DNA from: Sphingobium sufflavum
GTDB lineage: Bacteria; Pseudomonadota; Alphaproteobacteria; Sphingomonadales; Sphingomonadaceae
Reading direction: 5' to 3'
Assembly (NCBI RefSeq): GCF_021403115.1
Contig: NZ_JAJSSH010000005.1
Span: 124,001-188,000, forward strand
Length of the DNA: 64,000 bases
The notes beneath the pieces are model-generated. The model searched no databases and had not been told where the DNA came from. It was given only the letters and a program-made list of their open reading frames with translations. A program made the position numbers and the translations under genes. Each line of letters opens with the position of its first letter. The first letter of the stretch is position 1. Positions 27,583-36,237 of the stretch are shown here, piece after piece.

Positions 27583-28465
27583 GATAATTGACCTCCGCAA
27601 TCGGCTTCCAGATCGGGTCGCCACGCGATGCGCGGGCCGACGCGATAACCGCGCCATCGACATCGGTCAGGCCATAGTCCTGCGCCAGTTCGGCGGTGAT
27701 ATATTCCGCGCCCGACCGCTTCATGATGTCCGGGTCGGCGGCCAGCGCGGCGACGACGCGACCCGGATGCTCCACCGTGCTGCCCTGCATGCTGGTGATC
27801 GACTTGGTCATCTTGTCGCCCATCTTGGCCAGATTGTCCTGCGCCTTCTCGGTCAGGGTCAGGCCCTGCCACAGGGTCAGCGACGCGACATTGTGCGGCT
27901 CCAGCTCGATGGCGAAGTCGCGCGCCATGCGGTCCACCGCCGACTTGGACGTGCCGAATATTGTGCCATAGGTATAGGTCACGGCCGCAAAGCCGGAAAT
28001 GGCGACGATCAGGCCCGACTTTTGCGGCGCCATGATCTGCGCCGCATGCCAGGCCGCGACATAGTTGGACCGCACGCCCACGTCCCACATCTCCAGATTG
28101 GACAGCGGCTTTTCCCAGAACCCCTTCGGCTCCAGCAGGTCGTCGGACAGGGTGAAGGCATTGTTGACGAGGATGTCGAGCCGACCCTGCTCCGCCTTCA
28201 CCTTTGCAAACAACGCCGCGACCGCCGCATCGTCGCCATGGTCGCAGGCGACGGCGATGCCCGATCCGCCCTCGGCCTTGCCACGCTCGCTACACTCGGC
28301 GGCGGTTTCGCCCACCGTGCCGGGCAGATAATAATCGCCGGGATTGACCGTGCGCCCGGTCACATAGACGGTCGCGCCCTGCTCCGCCAGGACCAGCGCG
28401 ATGCCCCGGCCGATGCCCCGGCTCGATCCCGTGACGACGGCTACCTTGCCTGTAAGCGATCCCAT
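27572..28465 (-). CDS. DHRS1-like SDR with Phe at the catalytic Tyr position
   Basis: This 297-residue protein has TGSSRGIG at 12-19, VNNAF at 100-104 and the DHRS1-type insertion NPGDYYLPGTVGETA. The YxxxK position reads Phe170-Gly-Thr-Ser-Lys174. Ser157 is in place 13 residues before it, and Lys174 is kept. Tyr164 and Tyr166 lie close by. The Tyr hydroxyl normally gives the proton in SDR catalysis, so the enzyme may have lost redox activity or use another residue. It overlaps the SnoaL-like gene by 11 bases. The C-terminal tail differs from classical SDRs and has no glycine-rich end motif. Confidence 0.88.
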   Translation of the reverse strand: MGSLTGKVAVVTGSSRGIGRGIALVLAEQGATVYVTGRTVNPGDYYLPGTVGETAAECSERGKAEGGSGIAVACDHGDDAAVAALFAKVKAEQGRLDILVNNAFTLSDDLLEPKGFWEKPLSNLEMWDVGVRSNYVAAWHAAQIMAPQKSGLIVAISGFAAVTYTYGTIFGTSKSAVDRMARDFAIELEPHNVASLTLWQGLTLTEKAQDNLAKMGDKMTKSITSMQGSTVEHPGRVVAALAADPDIMKRSGAEYITAELAQDYGLTDVDGAVIASARASRGDPIWKPIAEVNYRGA

Positions 28466-28592
28466 CCCGATGTCCTGTCTTGTTCAAATCCGGTGAGTCG
28501 CGCACCCTATGGCATCCGCGCGCGTACCGCCATCTGGTGCCAGAGCGTCGCCGGACGGGACTTGACCTTTTCGGACAAATTGCCGCGCCCTG

Positions 28593-28695
28593 GCGCGCTT
28601 TCCAAGCCGGTAGAATCCCCTGCGAACTCGGAAAACGCGCCAAACCAATAATGCAGAGCAGCCGGTCCGATGCGATCGGATCGGAAACGGCTCTA
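28593..28695 (+). repeat. Dispersed intergenic repeat A, copy 3
   Basis: It has the same block order as copy 2, with strong identity over the final AGAGCAGCCGGTCCGATGCG and ATCGGATCGGAAACGGCTCT. The final CTA is read on the minus strand as the TAG stop of the pentapeptide-repeat gene, so the element forms the 3' end of that gene. Confidence 0.65.
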
Positions 28696-29448
28696 GCGCA
28701 CGTTCAGCCCCAGTTCGCCCAGCAACTGCCCGGCCTGCTCGCGGGAGATCGTCGCCCCGCGAAACAGCGCCGCATCGACCAGCCGCAAACCGCCAAGGTC
28801 CGCCCCGCGCAAATCCGCGCCCTCGAACCGGCATCCTACCATATGCGCGTCGCGCAGGCTGCAATCCTCGAACACCGCATGGCGAAAATCGCTTTTCCGC
28901 ACGTCCGCCTGCCCGAAATCCACCTTGCGCAGCACCTGCTTCAGAAAGCTCTGGCTGGGCAGCCGGGCGTTGATGAGCAATGTCTCCTCATACCGGGCGT
29001 GCAGCATCCGCGCCTCCGACAGGTCGGCCCCGGTCAGCTTGCATCCGGTAAAGACGGCGGCGTTCAGGATCGCCCGGCGGAACAGGCCATTGTTGAAATC
29101 GCAGGCGGTGAACAGCGCGTCGGTCAGGTCCGCCGCCGAAAAATCGGCGAAGGCCCCGCGGCACCCCTGCCACTTCACCCCCTCCAGCCGCGCGGCCTTG
29201 AAATTGGCCCGGCGGAAGGAGCAACGCTCGAACGTCCAGCCCCACAGGTCGAGGTCGGACAAGTCCACCTCGTCGCCGTCGCACTCCACCAGATGGCGCG
29301 GTCCCGGCTGCGCGGCCAGCGCCTGCACCGCCGCACGGGTCAGCGCTTGCCCACGCACCATGGAGTCAGGAGCGGCGGGGTCAGGGGCGGCGGGGTCAGG
29401 GGCGGGCGGATCGGCAACAGGGCGCGCGGCAAACAGATCGTCGGTCAT
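28693..29448 (-). CDS. Pentapeptide-repeat protein
   Basis: After a Pro/Ala/Asp-rich N-terminus (residues 10-32), the 251-residue protein is built from pentapeptide repeats of A(D/N)LXX type: VDLSDLDLWGWTFERCSFRR, ANFKAARLEG, FADFSAADLTDALFTACDFN, LTGADLSEARM and LRGADLGGLRLVDAA. These fold as a right-handed quadrilateral beta-helix. Some relatives mimic DNA and protect gyrase; most are unassigned. The stop codon is the outer edge of repeat A copy 3. A short tandem repeat encodes the N-terminal Ala-Pro-Asp-Pro motifs. Confidence 0.88.
   Translation of the reverse strand: MTDDLFAARPVADPPAPDPAAPDPAAPDSMVRGQALTRAAVQALAAQPGPRHLVECDGDEVDLSDLDLWGWTFERCSFRRANFKAARLEGVKWQGCRGAFADFSAADLTDALFTACDFNNGLFRRAILNAAVFTGCKLTGADLSEARMLHARYEETLLINARLPSQSFLKQVLRKVDFGQADVRKSDFRHAVFEDCSLRDAHMVGCRFEGADLRGADLGGLRLVDAALFRGATISREQAGQLLGELGLNVR
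29364..29408. repeat. 15-base tandem repeat (three units) in the pentapeptide-repeat gene
   Basis: Three units of GGTCAGGGGCGGCGG type (the first and last with small changes) encode Ala-Pro-Asp-Pro-Ala repeats on the minus strand. Whole-unit gain or loss would keep the frame and change only the length of the linker. Confidence 0.7.
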
Positions 29449-29512
29449 GCCCCCTCATAGCCGGGGGGACGATGGCTGCCTATCGCTTCGACCCGTCATG
29501 ACCGCTGCCGGT

Positions 29513-30280
29513 TCAGCGCCCCGTCCACTCCGGCTTGCGCTTCTCGGCAAAGGCGCGGGGGCCTTCCTGCGCGTCATGGCTCTTGTACGTCGCTTCATGC
29601 GCCGCGCGGGCGGCCTGCAACGCGGCGCCGCGGCCCATCTCGGTCGCCAGCATCACCGTCTCGCGCCCCGCCTTCACGGACAGCGGCGCGCCCTCCAATA
29701 TCTCCTGCGCCAGCGCGAGGGCCACCTCCATCAGCGCCTCCGGCTCCGCCAGCCTGTTGACCAGGCCGATCTCATAGGCGCGCTGCGCCGTGATCGGCTT
29801 GCCGGTCAGGATGATCTCCATCATGATCCGCTGCGGGATCATGCTGATGAGCGGCGCAGCCCAGGGCGATCCCCGGCCCACCTTCACCTCGGTAATCGCG
29901 AATTTCGCCGCCGTGCTGGCGACGCACAGGTCGCATGCCTGCGCGATCATCCACCCGCCCGCAAAGGCCACGCCGTTGACCGCCGCGATGGTCGGCTTGG
30001 TCAGTTCGATGGTGTCATAGGGCAGCGGGAACATGTCGCGCGGTGGCACCTGCATCCCCGTCTCGACCATTTCCTTCAGGTCGCCACCCGCGCAGAACGC
30101 CTTTTCCCCCGTACCGGTCAGGATGGCGACCCGCGCCTTCGGGTCGGCCTCGAATCGCTCCCATGCGCTGCGCAGCCCCTCACGCACCTCACGCCCCAGC
30201 GCGTTGCGCTGTTCGGGTCGGTTGATGGTGATGATGGCGATGCCGTCTTCGCGGACATCGAACAGGACGGCGTCGCTCAT
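29513..30280 (-). CDS. Enoyl-CoA hydratase/isomerase (crotonase)
   Basis: This 255-residue protein has the crotonase oxyanion-hole segments AFCAGGDLKEM (Gly65) and AVNGVAFAGGWMIAQACDL (Gly109) and a Glu in AITEVKVG (about 131). It should hydrate or isomerise an unsaturated acyl-CoA. The second segment has GW instead of the usual GGC/GGA pattern. The ATG at 30280 has AAGGAAAG close upstream; the longer frame is rejected. It lies downstream of the CoA-transferase, CitE-type and acyl-CoA dehydrogenase genes on the same strand. Confidence 0.9.
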   Translation of the reverse strand: MSDAVLFDVREDGIAIITINRPEQRNALGREVREGLRSAWERFEADPKARVAILTGTGEKAFCAGGDLKEMVETGMQVPPRDMFPLPYDTIELTKPTIAAVNGVAFAGGWMIAQACDLCVASTAAKFAITEVKVGRGSPWAAPLISMIPQRIMMEIILTGKPITAQRAYEIGLVNRLAEPEALMEVALALAQEILEGAPLSVKAGRETVMLATEMGRGAALQAARAAHEATYKSHDAQEGPRAFAEKRKPEWTGR

Positions 30281-30440
30281 GGACTTTCCTTTCAGCCTTC
30301 GGACTGGTTCACGCGCAGGCGCGGCGACACCGGGGCATCGTCGGCGACCCGCCACCACAGGTTGCGGCGCGACGCGGCGGAATAATGGACATGGTGCGAC
30401 CGGCGCATCGGCGCGGCTGCCGGCTTCCTGACTCCGTCCA

Positions 30441-31712
30441 TCAAAACCCACGCTGCCGGATGACATGCGCCGCCCGGTCCAGTTCCTCGCGAAAGTCCGG
30501 GTGGGCGATGGCGATCAGGCGGCGCGTGCGCTCCGCCAGCGTCTGGCCCTTCAGCTCCGCCGCGCCAAATTCGGTGACGATCACGTCCACGTCGGACCGC
30601 GCCGTCGTCACCGGTCCCGCCAGATCGACCACGATCTTGCTGATCGTCCCGCCCTTGGCCGTCGCGGACAGGGCGATGATCGACCGCCCCCCCGGCGAGC
30701 GCGCGCCCGCCCGCACGAAATCCACCTGGCCACCCGTGCCGCCCAGATAGGCCGCGCCCGATTGCTCGGCGTTGACCTGACCCGTCAGGTCGACCTCCAG
30801 CGCGCTGTTGATCGTGACCAGCCGCTCCAACTGACCCAGCACCGCCGCATCATGGGTATAGGCCGTGCTGCACAGCCGCACCGCCTTGTTGCCGTTCGCC
30901 CAGTCATACAGCCGCTTCGTGCCGATGAACGCGCCGTTGACCGACATGCCCCGGTCGATGGCCTTGCGCGCATTGGTCACGACTCCCGCCTCGACCAGTT
31001 CGACCAGCCCGTCGCCCAGCATACCGCTATGCACGCCCAGATCCCGCCGGTCGCCCAGCAGGCGCAAGATCGCATCGGGCACCGCACCCACGCCCGTCTG
31101 GATGCAGGAACCGTCGCCGATATAGGCGGCAGCGAACCCGGCGATGGCCTCGTCCGTCGCGCCGATCCGGGGCGCGCCGACTTCCACCGGCGTGCGCGAC
31201 ACCGGCACCGCCACGTCGATCGCGCTGCCCTTGATCCGCTCGCCCGGCACATAGGGCACCTGATCGTTGACCTCCGCGATCACGACCCGCGCCTTGTCCA
31301 CCATCGCGCGGGTATGGTCGCCGATCAGGCCAAAACTGTGGTTGCCATCCGCATCCGCCGGGCTGACCTGTATCATCGCCACGTCGCAACCGATGATCCC
31401 CGCCTCGATAAACGGCCCGATCTGGCTGACATGGGCGGGGATGATGGACAACTTGCCCACCTTGGTCATCGACCGCAACTGACCGATGGCCCCCATGGAC
31501 GACAGCGCGAAACTGCCCGCGCTGTCCGGCGTGAACAGCCCCGAAAAGCTCGTCGCGATGAACGCCGACAGCCCGCCGATCGCCCCGCCCTGCGCGATCA
31601 GCGCCTCGACCAGGGTTGTCGGCTCGCCGCACGCCTGCCCAAAGACGATGCGGTCGCCCGCCTTCAGATAGCGGCCAAGGTCCAGGTCGGCGGCGTCCAC
31701 CACTGCGCCCAT
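30441..31712 (-). CDS. Acetyl-CoA hydrolase/transferase-family CoA transferase
   Basis: This 423-residue enzyme has the family layout: GDRIVFGQACGEPTTLVEAL, a central VIAEVNDQVPYVPGERI, CIQTGVGAVPDAILRLL, HSGMLGDGLVELVEAGVV, and GGTGGQVDFVRAGARSPGG near the C-terminus. Class I CoA transferases use a Glu that forms a covalent CoA intermediate. The group includes 4-hydroxybutyrate and itaconate CoA transferases. The start is 2 bases after the CitE-type stop, so the two are one unit; that order resembles known itaconate pathways. Donor and acceptor acids are not proven. Confidence 0.88.
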   Translation of the reverse strand: MGAVVDAADLDLGRYLKAGDRIVFGQACGEPTTLVEALIAQGGAIGGLSAFIATSFSGLFTPDSAGSFALSSMGAIGQLRSMTKVGKLSIIPAHVSQIGPFIEAGIIGCDVAMIQVSPADADGNHSFGLIGDHTRAMVDKARVVIAEVNDQVPYVPGERIKGSAIDVAVPVSRTPVEVGAPRIGATDEAIAGFAAAYIGDGSCIQTGVGAVPDAILRLLGDRRDLGVHSGMLGDGLVELVEAGVVTNARKAIDRGMSVNGAFIGTKRLYDWANGNKAVRLCSTAYTHDAAVLGQLERLVTINSALEVDLTGQVNAEQSGAAYLGGTGGQVDFVRAGARSPGGRSIIALSATAKGGTISKIVVDLAGPVTTARSDVDVIVTEFGAAELKGQTLAERTRRLIAIAHPDFREELDRAAHVIRQRGF

Positions 31713-31714
31713 GA

Positions 31715-32602
31715 TTACCGCCCTGCCTGCTTCAGCAACTGCTGCGCGCGCGACAGATAGGGACGGTCGAGCATACCGCCCTTCCACCCGATTGCGCCCA
31801 CCCCTGGGTTGGCGGCGAAGACGTCCACGATCTCCTGCGCTTCCGCAATCTCCGCCTCGGTCGGGGTGAAGGCCGCGTTGATGACATCGACCTGCGCCGG
31901 ATGGATGGCCAGCATCCCCCGGAAGCCATCGCGCCGCACGCCCTCGGCCCGCTTGCGCAGCGCGTCGAGATCCTTGAAGTCCGCCGAAATCGTCTCGATC
32001 GCCGTCACGCCCGCCGTCGCCGCGCCCAGCACGGTCAGGCTGCGCGCCAGTTCATAGGTAAAGCTGTAGCTGCCATCGGGATTGCGGTTGGACGACGCGC
32101 CGATGCTGTCCGCCAGATCCTCCGCGCCCCAAGTCAGCGCCACGACGCGCGGCGCGCCCTTGTAGCTGCCGGTGTGGAACATCGCTTCCGCCGTCTCGGT
32201 GATCAGGACGATGACCTTGGTCGACCCTTCCTCGATGCCATTGGCGACCTCCAGAGCGGACAGCACATGGTCCAGCTTCTCGACTTCGGCCCGGCTATAC
32301 ACCTTGGGCAGCATGATGCCGCCGGGGTTGGCGGGCATGACGGCCGCCAGGTCGCCCAGCGTGTACGGGCCGTCGAACGGATTGATGCGGACCCACAGCC
32401 GCTCGCGCTGCGCCGGGTTCGCCTTGATGAAATCATGCACGGTGGCGCGCGTCGCGATCTTGTTTTCCGGCGCAACGGCATCCTCCAGGTCGATCAGGAC
32501 GATGTCGGCTACGCCCTCCATCGCCTTGGTCATCTTCTTCTCACTGTCGCCCGGCGCGAACAGCCAGGAGCGCGCGCGGAAACCTTCGACCTGTGCTGCC
32601 AT
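31715..32602 (-). CDS. CitE-like CoA-ester lyase
   Basis: This 295-residue TIM-barrel protein belongs to the HpcH/HpaI aldolase superfamily. Motifs are RSWLFAPGDSEKKM, DIVLIDLEDAVAPENK, VRINPFDGPY, GGIMLPKV, TETAEAMF, TWGAEDLADSIG and AIHPAQVDVIN. The acidic residues in LEDAV and the Glu in TETAE bind magnesium. Stand-alone CitE relatives cleave citramalyl-CoA, malyl-CoA or methylmalyl-CoA. No citrate-lyase alpha or gamma gene is present, so it is not citrate lyase. Placement next to a CoA transferase and acyl-CoA dehydrogenase points to a C5-type dicarboxylate or chain-cleavage step. Confidence 0.9.
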   Translation of the reverse strand: MAAQVEGFRARSWLFAPGDSEKKMTKAMEGVADIVLIDLEDAVAPENKIATRATVHDFIKANPAQRERLWVRINPFDGPYTLGDLAAVMPANPGGIMLPKVYSRAEVEKLDHVLSALEVANGIEEGSTKVIVLITETAEAMFHTGSYKGAPRVVALTWGAEDLADSIGASSNRNPDGSYSFTYELARSLTVLGAATAGVTAIETISADFKDLDALRKRAEGVRRDGFRGMLAIHPAQVDVINAAFTPTEAEIAEAQEIVDVFAANPGVGAIGWKGGMLDRPYLSRAQQLLKQAGR

Positions 32603-32726
32603 GATAGTGCATTCCTTCCTGAAACCGTCGCATGCCCATCCAACAGGGATGTTGATTTGGCAAGCCCCGCCACATCCGCCACCCTTCGCCCTGCGACGGG
32701 GTCCGGGCGAACCGGCAGGGCTGCCC

Positions 32727-33893
32727 TCAATAGGACTTCGGCAATTCCAGCACCTTCTCCGCGATGAAGTTCAGGATCATATGCGGGCTGACAGGCGCGG
32801 TGCGCGGGATCAGTATCTCGCGGGTCAGCCTCTCAACATGATATTCCTGCGCATAGCCCATGCCGCCCAGCGTCAGCATGGCGGTGTGACATGCCTCGAA
32901 CCCGAATTCAGCGGCCAGATATTTGGCGCTGTTCGCCTCCACGCCGCACTCCTCGCCCTTGTCGAACAGGGTCGCGGCCTTCATCACCATCAGATTGGCG
33001 GCCTCCACCTGCATCCAGCATTTGGCGAGCGGGTGCTGGATGCCCTGGTTCATGCCGATGGGCCGGTCGAACACGATCCGTTCCTTGGCATAGCGGGCGG
33101 CGCGGGCCAGCGCATTGCGCGCAATGCCCACGGACTCGGCGGCCAGCAGGATACGCTCCGGGTTCAGGCCCTTCAGCAGGATGCGAAAGCCCTGCCCTTC
33201 CTCACCGATCCGGTCTTCTTCCGGGATGAACAGGTCGGTGATGAACAGCATGTTGGACCCGACGGCATGGCGGCCCATCTTGGGGATGATCTGATGCTCG
33301 ATATGGGCGCGGTCCAGCTTGGTGTAGAACAGCGAGAGGCCGTGCGTCTTGTTCTTCACATCCTCCAGCGCCGTCGTGCGCGCGATCAGCAGCATCCGGT
33401 CCGCGACATGCGCGTTGGTGATCCAGATCTTCTCGCCATTGACGCGGTATCCGCCGTCGACCTTCTTCGCGAAGGTTTTCAGCTTGGTGGTGTCGAGGCC
33501 GGTGTTCGGCTCCGTCACCGCAAAGCACATCTTCTCCTCACCCGCCAGCACGGGGGGAATCATCCGCTGCTTCTGCTCTTCCGTGCCGAACAGGGCGACC
33601 GGCTCCAGCCCGAAGACAGGACCATGGATGGTGGACGCGGCGGTCATGCCGCCGCCCGCCTCCGCCACCGCCTGCATCATGATCGCGGCCTCGGTGATGC
33701 CCAGCCCGGCGCCGCCATAGGCTTCCGGCATGGCCACGCCCAGCCAGCCCGCGTCCGCCATGGACGTGTAGAAATCGAAGGGGAACTCCGCCTTGTGATC
33801 CTGCGCCAGCCAATATTCGTCGGAAAATTGCGAACAATGTTTCAGGACCGCATCGCGGATGTTCTGCTGGTCCTCTGTGAACGCATATTCCAC
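32727..33893 (-). CDS. Acyl-CoA dehydrogenase-family flavoprotein
   Basis: This 388-residue protein has the standard N-terminal helical, middle beta and C-terminal helical domains. VEYAFTEDQQNIRDAVLKH starts it; CFAVTEPNTGLDTTKLKTFA and ITNAHVADRMLLIARTT are the flavin-binding middle motifs; GGMGYAQEYHVERLTREI is in the last domain. The usual YEGT/YEGA catalytic-Glu segment is replaced by ILIPRTAPVSPHMI, a mark of a subclass whose base may lie elsewhere. The start is a GTG at 33893 with GAGGG 7 bases upstream; an ATG at 33935 is possible. It heads the minus-strand unit. Confidence 0.88.
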   Translation of the reverse strand: MEYAFTEDQQNIRDAVLKHCSQFSDEYWLAQDHKAEFPFDFYTSMADAGWLGVAMPEAYGGAGLGITEAAIMMQAVAEAGGGMTAASTIHGPVFGLEPVALFGTEEQKQRMIPPVLAGEEKMCFAVTEPNTGLDTTKLKTFAKKVDGGYRVNGEKIWITNAHVADRMLLIARTTALEDVKNKTHGLSLFYTKLDRAHIEHQIIPKMGRHAVGSNMLFITDLFIPEEDRIGEEGQGFRILLKGLNPERILLAAESVGIARNALARAARYAKERIVFDRPIGMNQGIQHPLAKCWMQVEAANLMVMKAATLFDKGEECGVEANSAKYLAAEFGFEACHTAMLTLGGMGYAQEYHVERLTREILIPRTAPVSPHMILNFIAEKVLELPKSY

Positions 33894-34066
33894 GATGCTG
33901 CCCTCGCCTGACTGGTCTGAAATCCCGGCCGCCATAGCAGTCGCGCCCCGCCCGCACAACAATTCTCATGCCGATAACCGTTCACTAGACCGAAATACGA
34001 ATGGATTTTCGCTGCGGGATGGGGTAGCGAAAACACCCATTCGGTTGTGCAACTTGAAAGATTCAC

Positions 34067-35227
34067 ATGACGGGCAAGAAGCAGGGACCGCTTTCGGGCG
34101 TTCGGGTGGTGGACCTCACCAGCATGGTCTTCGGTCCCTATGGCACGCAGATCATGGCCGACATGGGCGCGGACGTCATCAAGATCGAACCGCCCGCCGG
34201 CGACAACACCCGCTTCATCAACGCCGGCCCCACGCCCGACCTTGGCGGCGTCTTCATGAATGTGAACCGCGGCAAGCGCAGCGTCGTCCTCGACCTGCGG
34301 GTGGAGAAGGACAAGGATGTCCTGCGCGCCCTGATCGCCACCGCCGACGTCTTCATCCACTCGATGCGCGGCAAGGCGATCGCCAAGCTGGGTTTCGACT
34401 ATGCGGCAGTCAAGGCGATCAAGCCGGACATCGTCTACACCAATTGCTACGGCTATTCGCGGCGTGGCCCGGACGGGGACAAGCCCGCCTATGACGACAC
34501 GATCCAGGCGGAGGTCGGCTTGCCCCATTTGCAGGGACTGATGACCGGCAAGCCCGATTTCGTCGCCACCATCATCGCCGACAAAGTGGCGGGGCTCACC
34601 GGCCTCTATGCCACCATGATGGCCCTATTCCACCGCGAACGCACCGGCGAGGGGCAGGAAGTGGAAGTCGGTATGTTCGAGACGATGGCGTCCTTCGTTC
34701 TGGCCGAGCACGCCTCCGGCAAGCTGTTCGAGCCGCCACTCGGCCCTGCGGCCTATCACCGCGTCGTCGCCCGCAACCGCAAGCCGTACAAGACGAAGGA
34801 CGGCTATATCGCCGCGCTCGTCTATAACGACAAGCATTGGAACGCCTTTGTCGAGTCCGTGAAGCCCGTCTGGGCGACCGCCGAGTTCGACACGCTGGCC
34901 AAGCGCGCCGCCCGGATCGACGAGGTCTACGGCCTGCTCGGCGGCACCTTCCTCGAAAAGACGACACAGGAATGGCTGGAGTTGCTGGAGGAACTGCACG
35001 TCCCCGCCGCGCCGCTGCGCACTACGGACGAACTGTTCGACAACGAGCATCTCAACGCCGTCGGCTTCTTTGAAACGGTGGAGACGAAGGAAGGCCCGAT
35101 CCGCTTTCCCGGCGTCCCCACATGGTTCTCCGCCACCCCCGGCAAGGTGCAGGGACCGACCCCGCATCTGGGCGAGCATACGGCGGAAATTCTTGCCGAA
35201 CTGGGACTCGCCGCCAACGACGCCTGA
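34067..35227 (+). CDS. Class III (CaiB/BaiF) CoA transferase
   Basis: This 386-residue enzyme has [45 protein letters not shown], and the catalytic Asp at about 143 in AYDDTIQAEVG. Members move CoA between carboxylic acids through an enzyme-bound anhydride on that Asp. It diverges from the acyl-CoA dehydrogenase gene across 173 bases. That gap likely holds two promoters, though no clear motif was identified. The acid substrate is unknown; it is only distantly like the pair at 39.9-42.4 kb. Confidence 0.91.
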   Translation: MTGKKQGPLSGVRVVDLTSMVFGPYGTQIMADMGADVIKIEPPAGDNTRFINAGPTPDLGGVFMNVNRGKRSVVLDLRVEKDKDVLRALIATADVFIHSMRGKAIAKLGFDYAAVKAIKPDIVYTNCYGYSRRGPDGDKPAYDDTIQAEVGLPHLQGLMTGKPDFVATIIADKVAGLTGLYATMMALFHRERTGEGQEVEVGMFETMASFVLAEHASGKLFEPPLGPAAYHRVVARNRKPYKTKDGYIAALVYNDKHWNAFVESVKPVWATAEFDTLAKRAARIDEVYGLLGGTFLEKTTQEWLELLEELHVPAAPLRTTDELFDNEHLNAVGFFETVETKEGPIRFPGVPTWFSATPGKVQGPTPHLGEHTAEILAELGLAANDA

Positions 35228-35356
35228 CCGGCGTTCATCGGCATCTTCGGCCTTTATCGTCATCCCGGTGCAGGTCGGGGTCTGGTTCGATCATATGCTT
35301 TTCTATCGCTGGACCCTTAGCGATCCACGCCTGCGCCAGCCGGACCTGTGCCTAGA

Positions 35357-35387
35357 TGCCGGGGAGAGGCCAACGCCTCCCCCGGCA
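35357..35387. terminator. Hairpin between convergent CoA-transferase and SDR genes
   Basis: TGCCGGGG pairs with CCCCGGCA, extended inward by GAGG/CCTC with one bulged A, around the loop CCAACG. It sits in the gap of two genes that converge. No U-run follows on either strand, so the terminator role rests on position and stem strength. Confidence 0.45.
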
Positions 35388-35390
35388 CAA

Positions 35391-36167
35391 TCATTCTGCA
35401 CTGGTCCACACGCTCGTCATCGCGCGCGGTGAGAGATATTTGGTCTTCGTCCAGCCGCCATCGACCACGATCGACTGGCCGTTGATCATCTCGCTGCCGG
35501 GCAGGCACAGAAAAGCGATGACGCTCGCCACATCCTCCGGCTCGGCCAAACGCGGATAGGGCGTTGTCTCCACATTGGCGCGCTTGAAGCCCTCATCCTC
35601 GAAACGGTGGCGCACCATGTCGGTCATCGTCACGCCCGGCGCGACATTGTTGGTGCGGATGCCCTGCGGCCCATATTCGCACGCCATATGTTCCGACAAT
35701 GACTTCAGGCCACCCTTGGCCGCCGAATAGGCACCGCCACGCCGTCCGCCAATCATGGCGAAGGTGGAGGTAACGTTCACGATGCTCGACCCCGGAGCCA
35801 TATGCACCACCACGTCGCGGCACAGCCGGAACGGCGCGCGCAGCATGATGTCGATGAAGCCGTCCAGCGTGGCGTCGTCCGTCTCATGCAACGGCTTGGG
35901 GCTGCCTACGCCCGCATTATTGACCAGATGGTCGATCCGCCCGAAGCGCTCCAGCGCGCCCTGCACGATGGCCTGCGGCGCATCGTCGGCGGTCACGTCG
36001 ACGGAGATGGTCAGCAGTCGCTCGGTCCCGCCCAGTTCCTGCTCCAGCGCCGCCAGCTTCGCGGTATCGCGGCCTACGCCGACGATCGCCAGCCCCTCGG
36101 CATGCAGCATCTTCGCCGTCGCCAGGCCGATACCGCTGCCCGCACCCGTAATGATGGCCGTCTTCAT
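35391..36167 (-). CDS. Short-chain dehydrogenase/reductase (SDR)
   Basis: This 258-residue classical SDR has ITGAGSGIG (6-14), VNNAGVG, Ser in VTSTFAM and the catalytic YSAAK, followed by NNVAPGVTMTDM. It should oxidise an alcohol or reduce a ketone with NAD(H) or NADP(H). It converges on the CoA transferase and starts about 70 bases downstream of the end of an AraC-type regulator on the same strand. That regulator may control both it and the divergent monooxygenase. Confidence 0.9.
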   Translation of the reverse strand: MKTAIITGAGSGIGLATAKMLHAEGLAIVGVGRDTAKLAALEQELGGTERLLTISVDVTADDAPQAIVQGALERFGRIDHLVNNAGVGSPKPLHETDDATLDGFIDIMLRAPFRLCRDVVVHMAPGSSIVNVTSTFAMIGGRRGGAYSAAKGGLKSLSEHMACEYGPQGIRTNNVAPGVTMTDMVRHRFEDEGFKRANVETTPYPRLAEPEDVASVIAFLCLPGSEMINGQSIVVDGGWTKTKYLSPRAMTSVWTSAE

Positions 36168-36237
36168 GGGAGCATCCTCTCTTCAACATCCGAAAAACTG
36201 CACGGCCAATAGACGCATCGGACCGTCCACGTCGAGA

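Noticed and set aside
31715..32602. Citrate lyase beta subunit
   Set aside because: The gene is CitE-like, but no alpha or gamma subunit or citrate lyase ligase gene is nearby, so a stand-alone CoA-ester lyase is the better reading.
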